Below, piece after piece: positions 47,414-58,171 of a DNA stretch of 64,000 nt. Under the pieces are notes generated by a model. That model saw nothing but the letters and a program-made list of their open reading frames with translations. It did no database searches and was not told the origin of the DNA. Every line of letters starts with the position of its first letter. Positions within the stretch are counted from its first letter, which is position 1. The stretch is from Microstegium vimineum. Its lineage: Eukaryota > Streptophyta > Magnoliopsida > Poales > Poaceae. Location of the stretch: NCBI GenBank assembly GCA_022036555.1, contig CM039120.1, forward strand, positions 13,311,398 through 13,375,397. Reading direction: 5' to 3'. The translations under genes were made by a program, and so were the position numbers.

Positions 47414-47634
47414 NNNNNNNNNNNNNNNNNNNNNNNNNNNNNNNNNNNNNNNNNNNNNNNNNNNNNNNNNNNNNNNNNNNNNNNNNNNNNNNNNNNNNNN
47501 NNNNNNNNNNNNNCATGGGCATAGGTATACCCGGTTTGCATCTAAAATTCAGGTATATGTATCTTTTAAATCTGTCATATGCATATGTTTATCTCATATA
47601 TAGCTACAAGTTTGTATATATGTTTTGCAAACAC
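47295..47634. repeat. Duplicated sequence on both sides of the gap
   Basis: 47303-47413 and 47517-47630 are the same sequence with scattered indels (GGGCATAGG; AAAATTCAGG; GTCATATGCATATGTTT; ATAGCTACAA). The left copy carries longer homopolymers. This looks like an unmerged contig overlap rather than a biological repeat. Confidence 0.8.
47414..47513. other. Assembly gap (100 N)
   Basis: Exactly 100 unknown bases, the convention for a gap of unspecified length. Confidence 0.99.
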
Positions 47635-47928
47635 ATGAGTGTATATTATGCATATGTGTTTGCATATCTTATATATTTACAATTTGTGATACGATTATTT
47701 TCATGAAGTAGCTAAGGACGAATAATACCATACAATCTTAAGTATGTTTTCTCGGATATGGGCAATCTATTGGTACCCGTCCCATATGGGCATGCGTATG
47801 GGCATAGAGTTGTGACCATACATAGGTATAGGTTTCTTAATAGCTATGATTTATTCTAATAGACATGGGTATAGTTGGGTCATCTTGTGAGGAGACGGGT
47901 TCCCCTCTCTCCTAATTCATGATGATTA
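47635..47928. other. Intergenic, no gene seen
   Basis: Short degenerate ATGGGCATAGG-like repeats, otherwise nothing recognised. Confidence 0.4.
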
Positions 47929-48143
47929 CTCCTTGAGTTTTAAAGTAAAAGTCTTTTTTCTATGTCTTAAGTTTGATTAGATTTGAAAAAAATATGTGCA
48001 ACATTTCTTATCCAAATAAATCTATTATAAAATGTATTCAACGATCTATCTAGTGATGTTAATTGTGTACCATAAATATTAATATTTTTTAATATAAAAT
48101 TAGTCAAAGTTATTTCTTAGAGTTATTTTTAGGATGGAGAGAG
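47929..48143. mobile_element. Stowaway-like MITE, diverged
   Basis: Ends CTCCTTGAGTTTTAAAGTAAAA and TTATTTTTAGGATGGAGAGAG, flanked by TA on both sides (47927-47928 and 48144-48145). Confidence 0.65.
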
Positions 48144-48529
48144 TATCCATGGTTTATCATATTTCTTTTATTATTTAATAAATATTGAGAATCTTATCAA
48201 CTACCCCTTTGATATACATTTAATTTTGTTTTGTTCAAAGAGAAAGCAAAACGAATTTATCTTGTTTTAAAATGTGTTTCGCTGTTTTGTTTAATTCCAT
48301 AATGATTGTGATGTCATTATTTCAATTAGTGAAACATTAAAATGATTAATGGTGTTATAATTCCATTAATGGTTGTGATGTCATTAATCTTACCAACTAT
48401 TTAAAATATAAATAGTTTTTTTCATTTTATTTAAAATGATTAATGATGTTATAATTCCATTAATGTGTTTTATTTAATAAAATAAATCCAAATTTGGTAT
48501 TTTTTTAAATAAAACTTTTAACCTTTCTA

Positions 48530-49060
48530 AAAAACATTATGGAACAAAATTTTATATTTTGGTCCCTCAATTCAAAAAGTTTTCACAAATAAACCCTTTT
48601 TATTTATATAAATGCCCATATTTCAAAAGCCAATAACTTTCAAACCGTAGCTTCGTTTTTAGTTGTTTTTGTGCTCACGTGATCGTAGAAACAAGCCCTA
48701 TGCGTTAGTAACTGTTATACTTATTATGTGTTTTCATGTGGTTGCTCCCGATCGAGGAGAAGTTGAAGATTATCCAAAGGAAATATGAAATGGTTGAACA
48801 TCTTTTGAAGGCAAGTGTCCTTGACTATACTTGCTCCTACTTTTTTACTTCGAGTTAGAGTTATACCATTAGTTTGCATGCAGATGAAATATGAATCTCA
48901 TGTGAGGATTTTTACCGGAACTTGTTAACATCATCCTTGAAATCCAATTTTGTAATAAATACTGGTTTTGTATCATTTTTGTTGTCACATGTATGAATAA
49001 ATAGATCATGGCATACATGTGATGTGTATTCAGTTTTGTTTTATAAAACCGGGTGTGACA
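48530..49060 (+). repeat. LTR remnant of the TGTCACACCC family
   Basis: It ends TTATAAAACCGGGTGTGACA at 49060, the same end as the solo LTR at 29439-32552. Further in, GTGATCGTAGAAACAAGCCC and GAGAAGTTGAAG resemble parts of that LTR near 31120-31270. The 5' portion is missing. 48144-48529 to the left is AT-rich with nothing else recognised. Confidence 0.5.
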
Positions 49061-49372
49061 GTGTGGAGAGGTTGTCTTGATATATATCAACTTCCCAAGG
49101 TAGGATGCATAATGAAAGGTCCCTATCACATATGTTTGATTCCTAGTTTGTTACAAATAAAGTTAATAGGATCCAATCAGGTCTCTGTAGATTGATATAA
49201 CTTCTATTAACATCTAGAGCATGCCTTGCCACCAAGTATCTAGGGGTTCTGGTTGGGCCTCCCAAGAGACTTGGTCCCCTTTTGGTGAGACATTTTCTCC
49301 TTTGGGATTGAGGCTACCTGGGGCCCATGTAGTTGACACTACCTTAGTATGCAATGTATGTTTTATTATTTA

Positions 49373-49518
49373 CTCCCTCTATTCCAAAGTATAAGATGTT
49401 TGGATTTTATAAGTACATAGCTTTTGCTATATGCACCTACATATATGTTAATGTCTAGATCCTAAAAAATGCTATGTACCTAAACAGTAAAAATAACTTA
49501 TAATTGGAACAGAGGGAG
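49373..49518. mobile_element. Stowaway MITE
   Basis: Ends CTCCCTCTATTCCAAAGTATAAG and CTTATAATTGGAACAGAGGGAG with TA on both sides (49371-49372 and 49519-49520). 146 bp, AT-rich core. Confidence 0.85.
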
Positions 49519-49862
49519 TACATGCCATTGGACCCACATGTTTGTCTCACATCTCTTAATAAGGTGTAGCTCTTGCCATGGTGGTTATTTTTATCTTTGC
49601 ATTGCTAATAGTATTGCTATCTGGTAACACTAGGGAAGAGAAAGAGAAAAGGCATCTTGATCTATAATGGCTGATCATCACATGCAAATAAACATTTAGC
49701 CTATGGATCAAAGTCTACGATAGTATTGATGGAGATACTCATATTCAAAATGTATACCAACCCCTATGATCTAGTTGTGATGCATGACTGAATGGTTAAA
49801 GTGTATCTACAATATTGTTGTGCAGATATGAAGTTCTGTATATAGCATTTTTCTGTTCTATA

Positions 49863-52800
49863 CACTACTACAAAAACGGCAATCAGTGTCGGCCCTCTTC
49901 ACTGCCGGTTCTTCCTCTGATAGGCCCCCAATTATTGGGGGCAGGGGCCGAACCGGCAGTGAAACACCACATCACTGCTGGTTCGTGGCTTGAACCGGCA
50001 GTGATGCCTCTCGGCCCTATCACTGCCGGTTCAAGCCACCAACCGGCAGTGATGTGGTGTTTCACTGCCGGTTCGTGGCTCCAACCGGCAGTGAAAAGTT
50101 GTACAGTATAAAGCACACGAGCTCCTCTCCCTCCTCTGCCCCAACAATGCGTGAACATGAGCTCCTCTCTCCATTGTTGCGGCTGGGGGATTTCTTGAAC
50201 TTCATTGTTGGCTCCTCTTCACTCTTGGATCCTCATATCTTCTTGCTCTTGGTTAGTAACAAGCATAATTCTTTAGAATTGTTGGTTTATATTGTTTTTG
50301 TGTGTAAATCTATAGTTTAGAGTTATGCTAGTTTTCATGATCAAGAAGGGAGATGTTGTAATTTGTGTCAATTTTTTGTACCTTTTAGATCCAAAAGTAT
50401 TTAGAAAAATTGTAGCACTTTGTTTTTATTGGATAATTATTGTATAATCATTGAGTAGCTAGGTTCGAAAGATTCATCTCAAAAATTATGGATAAAAATT
50501 GTAATTAGTTGTATTTATTACTTACATTTAATACTCCATGCATGTATTAAAGATTTGATGGGATGTGAAATAGATTTGGTATTTATTACTTACATTTAAT
50601 ACTCCATGCATGCATGCATTTAATACTTACATTTATTACTCCATGCATGCATTTAATACTCACATTTAATACTCCATGCATCCATCTATTTTGTTGTCTC
50701 ACTTTTTATAGCGCGACCAAATTCAAATTATAAAGAAAAGAATATTGTTAAAAAATGCTCCTATTAATATGTTCCTATGTTTTCTCTGCTCTGTCCATTT
50801 TATCAGTGTAGACATGGCTCGAGGGTGGATGTACGATCTGTCACATACAGACCCAACGGTACTTGACGGGCATCGACGATTTCATCGAGCGAGCTAGAGC
50901 CAATGCTGGGGACTCACATCTTGTATTCTGTCCATGCAAAGACTGCAAGAATACGAGAAAATGGGGCGACGTGGAGCATATACATTTGCACTTGATCACA
51001 AGGGGGTTCATGAGAAACTACACGATTTGGACTTTGCATGGGGAGGTTGGTCAAAATGTTAATGATGATGTGCCCATGCCTAGTGTATCCCTGAATGCAT
51101 TATTGCTTGTTCATGAGTACACAGAACATGTGCCTACCAATGATGATGTGTTTATGAATACATTAGCTGACGACACTGAGGAAAATGATGGTATTTCACA
51201 GCTTCTATATGATGTGCATGGGGGATTCCTTAGTGCTTCACAGTTGAAAAAACTGGAGATGATGAGAAAGGATGCAAAAACACCATTGTTTCCGTGCTGC
51301 CCAATAAGCAAACTAGAAGCCAACATCATGTTATTGGAGTTCAAATCAATGAATGAGTTGAGTGATAAAGGCTTTGATAACTTGTTAGTTATACTACATA
51401 AACTGTTCCTGGAGGCCGAGTTAGCAGAAAAGACTTATCTTGCGAAGCAAATGATTTGCCCAATTGGCCTCGAGGTTGAGAAAATCCACGCGTGTTCAAA
51501 CGACTGCATATTGTACCGTGGAGAGAAATACAAAGACTTGGATGCATGTCCCAAGTGTAAAACTCCCTGATACAAGCAAGGGTCATCAAATGATGGAAGC
51601 AAGACCAGAGGAGGGCCAGTAAAGTCCGTGTGGTATTTTCCTATAGCTCCACAAGTGTATAGGTTGTTTGCAAATGAGAAGTCAGCCAAGCTGTTGCGTT
51701 GGCACGGCGAAGAGCGAAAGAAAGATTCAATGATGAGACACCCAGCCGATGGGTCGGACTGGAGGACTGTCAACACTATGTTCTATAAGAACATCGATGG
51801 AGAGGTAAGGCATCTGTGGTTTGCTTTGAGCATGGATGGGATGAACCTGTTTGACCAGGTGAGAACCAATCATAGCACTTGGCCAGTGATGCTATGTATA
51901 TACAACCTTCCACTCTGGCTTTGTATGAAACAGTCATACGTCCAGATGCCATTACTAATCCAAGGACCAAGACAACCTAGTAATTATATTGATGTGCTTC
52001 TACAACCAGTGATCGATGAACTACTATAGATGTGGGAGACGGGTGTGAAGGATGTCTGGGATGAGTACAAAAAAGAACATGTCACGGTGAAGGTTGTACT
52101 TATCGCTACAATCACCGACCTACCAGGGCAAGGTTCCTTGTCTGGAGAGAAGACAAAAGGATACACTGGGTGTGTCGAGTGTTTGGACGAGACTGATGCT
52201 ACACATCTACCAAAAAACAGGAAGATGGTCTACATGGGACACCGTAGGTTCCTACGTCGTGATCACCCTTACCGTAGAAATATAAAAGATTTTAATGGGA
52301 CTACAGAGAAACGTGGACCTCCAAAGTATCGAGACAGGAAACAGCTGCTTCAACAATTAAGCAAACTCACAAATGTTGTCCTGGGGAAGGGGGATGGGGC
52401 AGTAGCAGCACCAACCGATAGTATCTGAAAGAAAAAATCAATCTTCTGGAAACTACCTTACTGGCAACTTTTGAGTGTATGTCACTGTCTTGATCCAATG
52501 CACATAACTAAAAACGTGTGCGGTAACACACTTTACACGTTGATGAACACTGGTGGAACAAGCAAGGATTCTCTCGCGACACGCTTGGACATGCAACACC
52601 TGGGCCTCAGGAAGGAGTTGCACCCAGTAACTCTTGAGAATGGTTACTTGAAACTTCCGGTGGCATCATGGACACTGAAAAAGGAGGAAAAAGAAATGCT
52701 TATTTCTTTCTTCAACGATCTCAAAGTACCGAATCGCCACTATGGGAACCCGAAGAGGCTAGTTAACATGAGAGAACTTAAGTTTAACTATGGTTCTATG

Positions 52801-53335
52801 AAGGCCCATGACTGTCATGTCATAATGACTCAGCTGCTCCCAGTTGCCCTGCGAGGTATCCTCCCTGACAAGGTCCGCGCTCCAATCATAAAGTTGTGTT
52901 CGTTCTTCAACACGATCTCTGAAAAAGGTCATTGAAGTGGGCAGGCTAGACCGCCTGAAGCAGGAGATAGCCGAGATTATATGTAGGCTTGAGATGCATT
53001 TCCCACCAACTTACTTCGACATTTCAGTGCATCTACTTGTTCATCTTGTGGATCAAATAAAAGCCCTTGGCCCAATGTACCTACACCAGATGTTTCCTTT
53101 CGAGAGGCTCATGAAAGTTTTTAGGCGGTATGTTAAGAATAAATTCAGACCAGAAGGGACCATGGTAGAAGGATGGTCAACAGAGGAGGCTATTGAGTTC
53201 TCCACATATTATCTGGACATCAAGCGGGTCGGAGTTCCAGTATCTCATCATGATGGAAGACTAGGGGGCAAAGGAACAATAGGTGAGAAAGCTGTCAAAA
53301 TAGACAAAGTGGTCTCCTTCAGACAAGCACCCTTC
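49863..53335 (+). mobile_element. CACTA element C4, 5' half, same family as C3
   Basis: It begins CACTACTACAAAAACGGCAA with CACTGCCGGTT palindromes to about 50100. A leader of about 700 bp follows that is the reverse-oriented equivalent of 11002-11730 in C3. This leader includes a stretch (50400-50530) resembling part of a common grass MITE. TNP2 starts at 50816. The element ends inside TNP2 at about 53335, with no 3' terminus. Confidence 0.88.
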
Positions 53336-53347
53336 GCCAAAGGCTAG
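50816..53347 (+). pseudogene. TNP2-type CACTA transposase with stops and frameshifts
   Basis: It starts MARGWMYDLSHTDP. A one-base insertion near 50849 breaks the frame before TGIDDFIERARANAGDSH. The rest is nearly complete: cysteine block CPCKDCKN, HACSNDCILYRGEKY, LSMDGMNLFDQV, YNLPLWLCMKQSY, GPRQPSNYIDVLLQP, YMGHRRFLRRDHPYR, DPMHITKNVCGN, then DUF4218-like MTQLLPVALRGIL and MFPFERLMKVFRRYV. In-frame stops are at 51568-51570 (TGA, shared with C3), 52027-52029 (TAG) and 52426-52428 (TGA at a tryptophan position), with a frameshift near 52930. The DUF4216 end is absent because the element is truncated after DKVVSFRQAPFA. Together with C3 it allows reconstruction of the family's domain order but not a working gene. 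Confidence 0.88.
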
Positions 53348-54642
53348 GAATGGTGATGGGATGTCAGCTAGATCTCTTAACCCCTAGACCTTTGACTACG
53401 CTAATGATGTACCAAGGATATCAAATAAATGGTCAAGCTACTAATATCATACCCCCCTTTATAGTACGGTCAAAGAAAAAACAAAGTCCTAGTCTATACT
53501 TAGTGCCCTTCTCAACCTCATGGCACTAAGATATAGCCTAGTCTTCAACTTGTATCTCCATCCTTTGAAACCGAAACGATTTCCATCTTTGGGGCATGAA
53601 TACCATTAAGCCCATTCATCTAGCATCACTAATGACCTTACTCAAATGACTTTGCCTCTGCAAAACACACGTTAGTCATAGTGACCTAGCATTATCGTTA
53701 ATCGCCTAAACACAAGGAACCATGATTCTTCAAGCGTCTAAGGAGAAACGAGGGTCGGAGGATCGCCGGAAACCTGATACCGGGTTGTCAAGGGCCTCCA
53801 CTCCTAGCTCTGGGGGACCTTGGCTTCTTAGATTATAGCTAGAACTTGGTAAGGGTGGCGCCATGGTTTTTGCCTGGCTACCGAGAGAATAGGTGAGATT
53901 GAAGACGAATTAGATGAGGAGATTAGAGGTTTAACTTCATACTTGTTGATTCATTCATAAACCCGGCTTACATATATATAGGAAATTAGCCTAGCCGGCT
54001 AATCTCACTTTCACACCACTCAACACTCGTTCACACTTCTAAGCACTCTTTCACACCACTTAACTGTTGAGGCCCTCTCACATACTGGCCTCTTCAGCAG
54101 CCTCCTGGCTAACTATGGCCTTGCTAGATTGGCCCTCGGCCTTCTTCTCCCTGGACCTGCGGCCATAATGTCAGCCCCACATGACACAAGGCGATAGAGC
54201 TATGTGCATGTTCCGTGGCTAGGAGCGCCGACCCACACGCTATGACCGAGGGAGGCAAGACGAGGGGTCTAGCGCTCATGGAGGCCAGCAACAACAACGA
54301 GGTGTCTGCCGCGCGCCTAAGGTCGCAACCCAAGTGAGGTGAGCTGGCAGCACACACACGTGGATGAGCTATGGTTGACGACAGAAATAGGCATGAAGAA
54401 TAAAGAAAACAAAGAACCAATCAGAATCGAGGTGCGTAACCAGTGGTATGATGGGTAATTTTCATCAGCTCTATGAATTATGAGTCTTTAGAGCACTCGT
54501 TGAACAATGAACAGCTCTATGAATTTCATGTCAGTTAGATTTATGTTTTGGTAGATTTTGAGTTGGGGGGTGCTTGGCTAGCAACTAGAAGTGAAATTGA
54601 GTTTTGTAGCTCTAGAACTGATGGAGTTATCCTAGACACCCT
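53348..54642. other. Unassigned stretch after C4
   Basis: 53348-54070 is even in composition and may be retroelement-derived (CCTGATACCGGGTTGTCAAG near 53774). 54120-54420 is GC-rich on the minus strand with no motif. No gene called. Confidence 0.4.
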
Positions 54643-54646
54643 TTAA

Positions 54647-54822
54647 GGGGTGTTTGGTTTACCCCCCTAAAGTTTAGTGGTCACTAAAGTTTAGTGCCCC
54701 CTAAAGTTTAGTGCATCAACTAAAGTTTAGGAGGCGCTTTAGGGGAGGTGTTTGATAGTTTAGGGTCTAAAATCACCTAAGTTTAGCTACTAAAGTTTAA
54801 GGGGCTGTAACCAAACACCCCC
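54647..54822. mobile_element. Tourist-like MITE
   Basis: Ends GGGGTGTTTGGTTTA and GTAACCAAACACCCCC are inverted repeats flanked by TTAA on each side, consistent with a PIF/Harbinger TWA target. The core has five or more copies of CTAAAGTTTAG. Confidence 0.8.
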
Positions 54823-54825
54823 TTA

Positions 54826-55497
54826 ATTTACTTGCCAGTGCAGCTTATAATGAACCTCTCCTGGTTTGCTTTCTAGTGCAGCGTGTAATGAACCTCTTCG
54901 CTGCACTTATTTTGAGATTTTTTGGGGTCAGAACGGAGACTGACTTGTTGTTAGCGCGCAGGGTAATAGATAGTACTAGAAAATATCACGGCGTTGCCGC
55001 GTATGGCCATTGGACATGCCCGTTGTATTATAGATTGTTCTCCTTTAATTTATGTACAAATAAAATAATGAGAAAACAACAATTTAACAGTTTAACTTTT
55101 CACAGTTATATGAGTATTGAAAATTACATTTGTCGGATATATTTATTGCATATACCAAATTTACATATGACGAAGCTATACTTTCGAACACAATTGAGAC
55201 GCATAAGTCATGATTTACCTTCAAATTGTGCTACATGATGCTTACTTAAGCTTCTCTGCCCTAGTCTCCTCCCTTCGTTTTCTTTCTTTTTTTTCACTTC
55301 CGACTGGTCCATTTAAACATGGCTAAAACTTTTGAATATCTGAAACCAATCACAATGATTGACCTGGTTTGTGACGAAATAAACTCAATTTTGAAACTTT
55401 TAAGTGTGCATGTTAGTAAACTACAACACTAATATCTTCCCTAAATTATTTCCAAATTATTTTAGTTGGCATTTACTAATTTAAATTTGATGCCTAA
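54826..55497. other. AT-rich intergenic, no gene seen
   Basis: No motif or repeat recognised; it contains the LINE target site at its right end. Confidence 0.4.
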
Positions 55498-55511
55498 ATT
55501 AGCTAAAAGCT

Positions 55512-57356
55512 GAAGAAGGAAGGCTATAAGAGCTTGTTCTAGGACCGGAATGCAGATAACATAGAGAAGTATAAGGTGACAAAGAAGGTTGCAAAACGGG
55601 CAGTGGCGGAGGCAAAGGGACGGGCTTATGAAGATTTGTACAAGCGTCTTGATACGAAGGAAGGAGAAAAGGACGTCTATAGGATGGCTAGGACTCGTGA
55701 TAGGAAGATGAGGAACTTTACTCAAGTCAAGTGCATTAAGGATGAGAGGGAGCAACTCTTGGTGAAAGAGGATGAGATCAGACAAAGATGGCAAGAGTAT
55801 TTTGAAAAATTGTTCAATGGGGAGAACGAGAACTCCCCTGTTTAGTTGGACGACTCGTTTGATGACAACAATAGGCGCTTTGAGCGAAGGATTCAAGAAT
55901 CGGAGGTCAGAGAAGCGTTGAAAAGGATGAAAGGGAACAAAGCGATGGGCCCGGATAGTATCCCAATCAAGGTGTGGAGATGCCTTGGGGATATAGCTAT
56001 AGTATGGCTAACCAAGATGTTCAATAATATCTTCCGATCGAACAAGATGCCTGAGGAGTGGAGAAGAAGCACCTTGGTACCAATCTACAAGAACAAGGGT
56101 GACATCCAGAGTTGTAATAACTATCGGGGATTAAGTTGATGAGCCACACTATGAAGCTATGGGAGAGACTCATCGAGCACCGCCTGCGAAGAAGGACACG
56201 AGTATCTACCAACCAATTTGGTTTCATGCCTGGAAGGTCAACCACAGAAGCAATCTTCTTGTTAAGACAAGTTATGGAGCGATTTAGAGAGCAGAAGAAG
56301 GACCTACATATGGTTTTTATTGACTTCGAGAAGGCTTATGACAAGATACCAAGAAATGTTATGTGGTGGGCTTTGGATAGACATAAAGTCCCAACAAAGT
56401 ACGTGACCCTCATCAAGGACATGTACAACAATGTTGTGACTAGTGTTCGAACCAATGATGGTAATACTGATTATCTCCCGATTAGAATTGGGCTTCATTA
56501 AGGGTCAGCTTTGAGCCCGTATCTCTTTGCCTTGGTAATGGATGAGATTACAAGGGACATTCAAGGGGACATCCCTTGGTGCATGCTCTTCGCCGATGAT
56601 GTAGTGTTAGTTGATGAAAGCTTGGCGGGAGTAAATAGGAAACTTGAGCTGTGGCGGCAGACCCTTGAGTCTAAAGGTTTTAGACTAAGTCGGACCAAAA
56701 CCGAGTATATGAAATGCGACTTTGGCACAACGGCTCAGGATGAGGGAGATGCGAGTTTGGAAGGTCAAGTCGTGCCTAAAAAGGACACCTTCCGATATCT
56801 GGGATCGATGCTACAAAGGGATGGAGATATTGATGCAGACGTTAGCCATAGAATCAAAGCAGGGTGGATCAAGTGGCGTCAAGCTTCTGACATTCTATGT
56901 GACAAGAGGGTGCCCCAAAAGTTAAAAGGCAAGTTCTATAGGACAGCAATTAGACATGCAATGTTGTATGGAGCCGAATGTTGGCCCACAAAGGCTCGAC
57001 ATGTTCAACAAATGAGTGTTGCAGAAATGCGCATGTTGCGTTGGATCTGTGGTCACACAAGAATGGACCGAGTTTGGAATGATGATATACGTGATCGCCT
57101 AGGGGTGGCACCAATTAAAGAAAAGCTTGTCCAACATCGGTTGAGATGATTTGGCCATGTCCAGAGGAGACCGCCAGATGTACCAGTGCGTTGTGGAGTC
57201 CCAAACCAAGCTAATAATATAAGGAGAGGCAGAGGAAGACCAAAGTTGACATGGGCGGAGGCGGTGAATAGGGATTTAAAAGCTTGGGATATATCTAGAG
57301 ATCTATGTTTGGATAGGATTGCCTGGAAAGCAGCTATTGAAGTGCCGGAACCATGA
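55512..57356 (+). pseudogene. RTE LINE reverse transcriptase ORF, decayed
   Basis: Non-LTR reverse transcriptases prime on cut genomic DNA and copy their own RNA in the nucleus. Visible landmarks in order: NKAMGPDSIPIKVWRCLG; STLVPIYKNKGD; TNQFGFMPGRSTTEAI; FIDFEKAYDKIPR (motif A aspartates); SPYLFALVMDE; FADDVVLVDES (catalytic FADD box); GAECWPTK; and the C-terminal RGRGRPKLTWAEAV. Lesions are TAG at 55843-55845, a one-base deletion near 56128, TAA at 56499-56501 and TGA at 57147-57149. The final stop is at 57354-57356. The three nonsense codons are each one transition from a CAG/CAA or TGG codon. Confidence 0.9.
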
Positions 57357-57437
57357 CTTGGGTATCTTGTTGGGTTTCAACTCTAGCCTACCCCAACTTG
57401 CTTGGGACTACAGGCTTTGTTGATGTTGTTGATGTTG
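55512..57437 (+). mobile_element. RTE-type LINE, 5'-truncated
   Basis: The body is flanked by a perfect 14-bp duplication ATTAGCTAAAAGCT (55498-55511 and 57438-57451). The 3' tail CCCCAACTTGCTTGGGACTA followed by GTTGATGTTGTTGATGTTGA is characteristic of plant RTE elements. The endonuclease domain at the 5' end is missing, as expected from incomplete reverse transcription. Confidence 0.9.
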
Positions 57438-57451
57438 ATTAGCTAAAAGCT

Positions 57452-58043
57452 ATGAACTTTCAACACTTACAAATTTCACACGGACGTCGTCCAAATTAGT
57501 TTTTTTTACCTACCTTAGAATCAAATAACCCAACCATTTCTCAGTCTCTCCGTGCCATCTTGGAGATCGCAGGTGGTCATTTTAGTGTTGCACATGAATA
57601 TTAGTGTAGAGAAGCTGAAAATTGGTCAATCCAGCTAGAATTTTTTTGTAGTTTGAGATTTAGCTTAGGAATAAGATATGTTAATAGATAATAGATGGCA
57701 CCCGTGGATTTCTGCGGGAGAAATCAAGCACAAATACTTTCATAGATATTTACAGATTAACTAATCAACAACACTGAAACAGAGTCTGCACTCATGATTT
57801 TATCACATTGCATTAAACAGCTGCTAGCCAATGAAGCTATCTACAGGTGCAGCTTAGCACAACTATAGTGTCACCATAAAAGTGTTGTTGATAGTATGAG
57901 AACCATATCCAGGGAGTAGGGACTCAACTGCACTACACAAGCCTTCCTTTATCTGTTAATACAAATAAAAAGAACTCTGGTACAATTTTGATTTTTGAAA
58001 GACATGAAAGCTTGTTTAGGGTTAGATATTATTGCTAGTGGAA
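57452..58043. other. Intergenic, no gene seen
   Basis: AT-rich sequence; it may be the 3' flank of the exon-like segment at 58044. Confidence 0.35.
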
Positions 58044-58171
58044 TCAGCCAATCTTTGGAACTCCAATCATCCAATGGAAGCAACCTTGCCTCCCATCTTT
58101 GATGATATCAACCATCTGCTTATAGCAATCATCCGGATAATGTCCCAAACTGATCTTGGGCAAATGGGTAA
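58044..58171 (-). other. Possible terminal exon of an unrecognised gene
   Basis: After a CTTCAG acceptor the minus strand encodes about 42 residues including HLPKISLGHYPDDCYKQMVD and CFHWMIGVPKIG, ending in TGA at 58044-58046. The composition looks like real protein. The GC-rich stretch at 59130-59640 on the same strand could be its first exon, with EIKADGDVVPDFDFELEMDD readable near 59630. I do not recognise the family and cannot link the exons. Confidence 0.3.
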
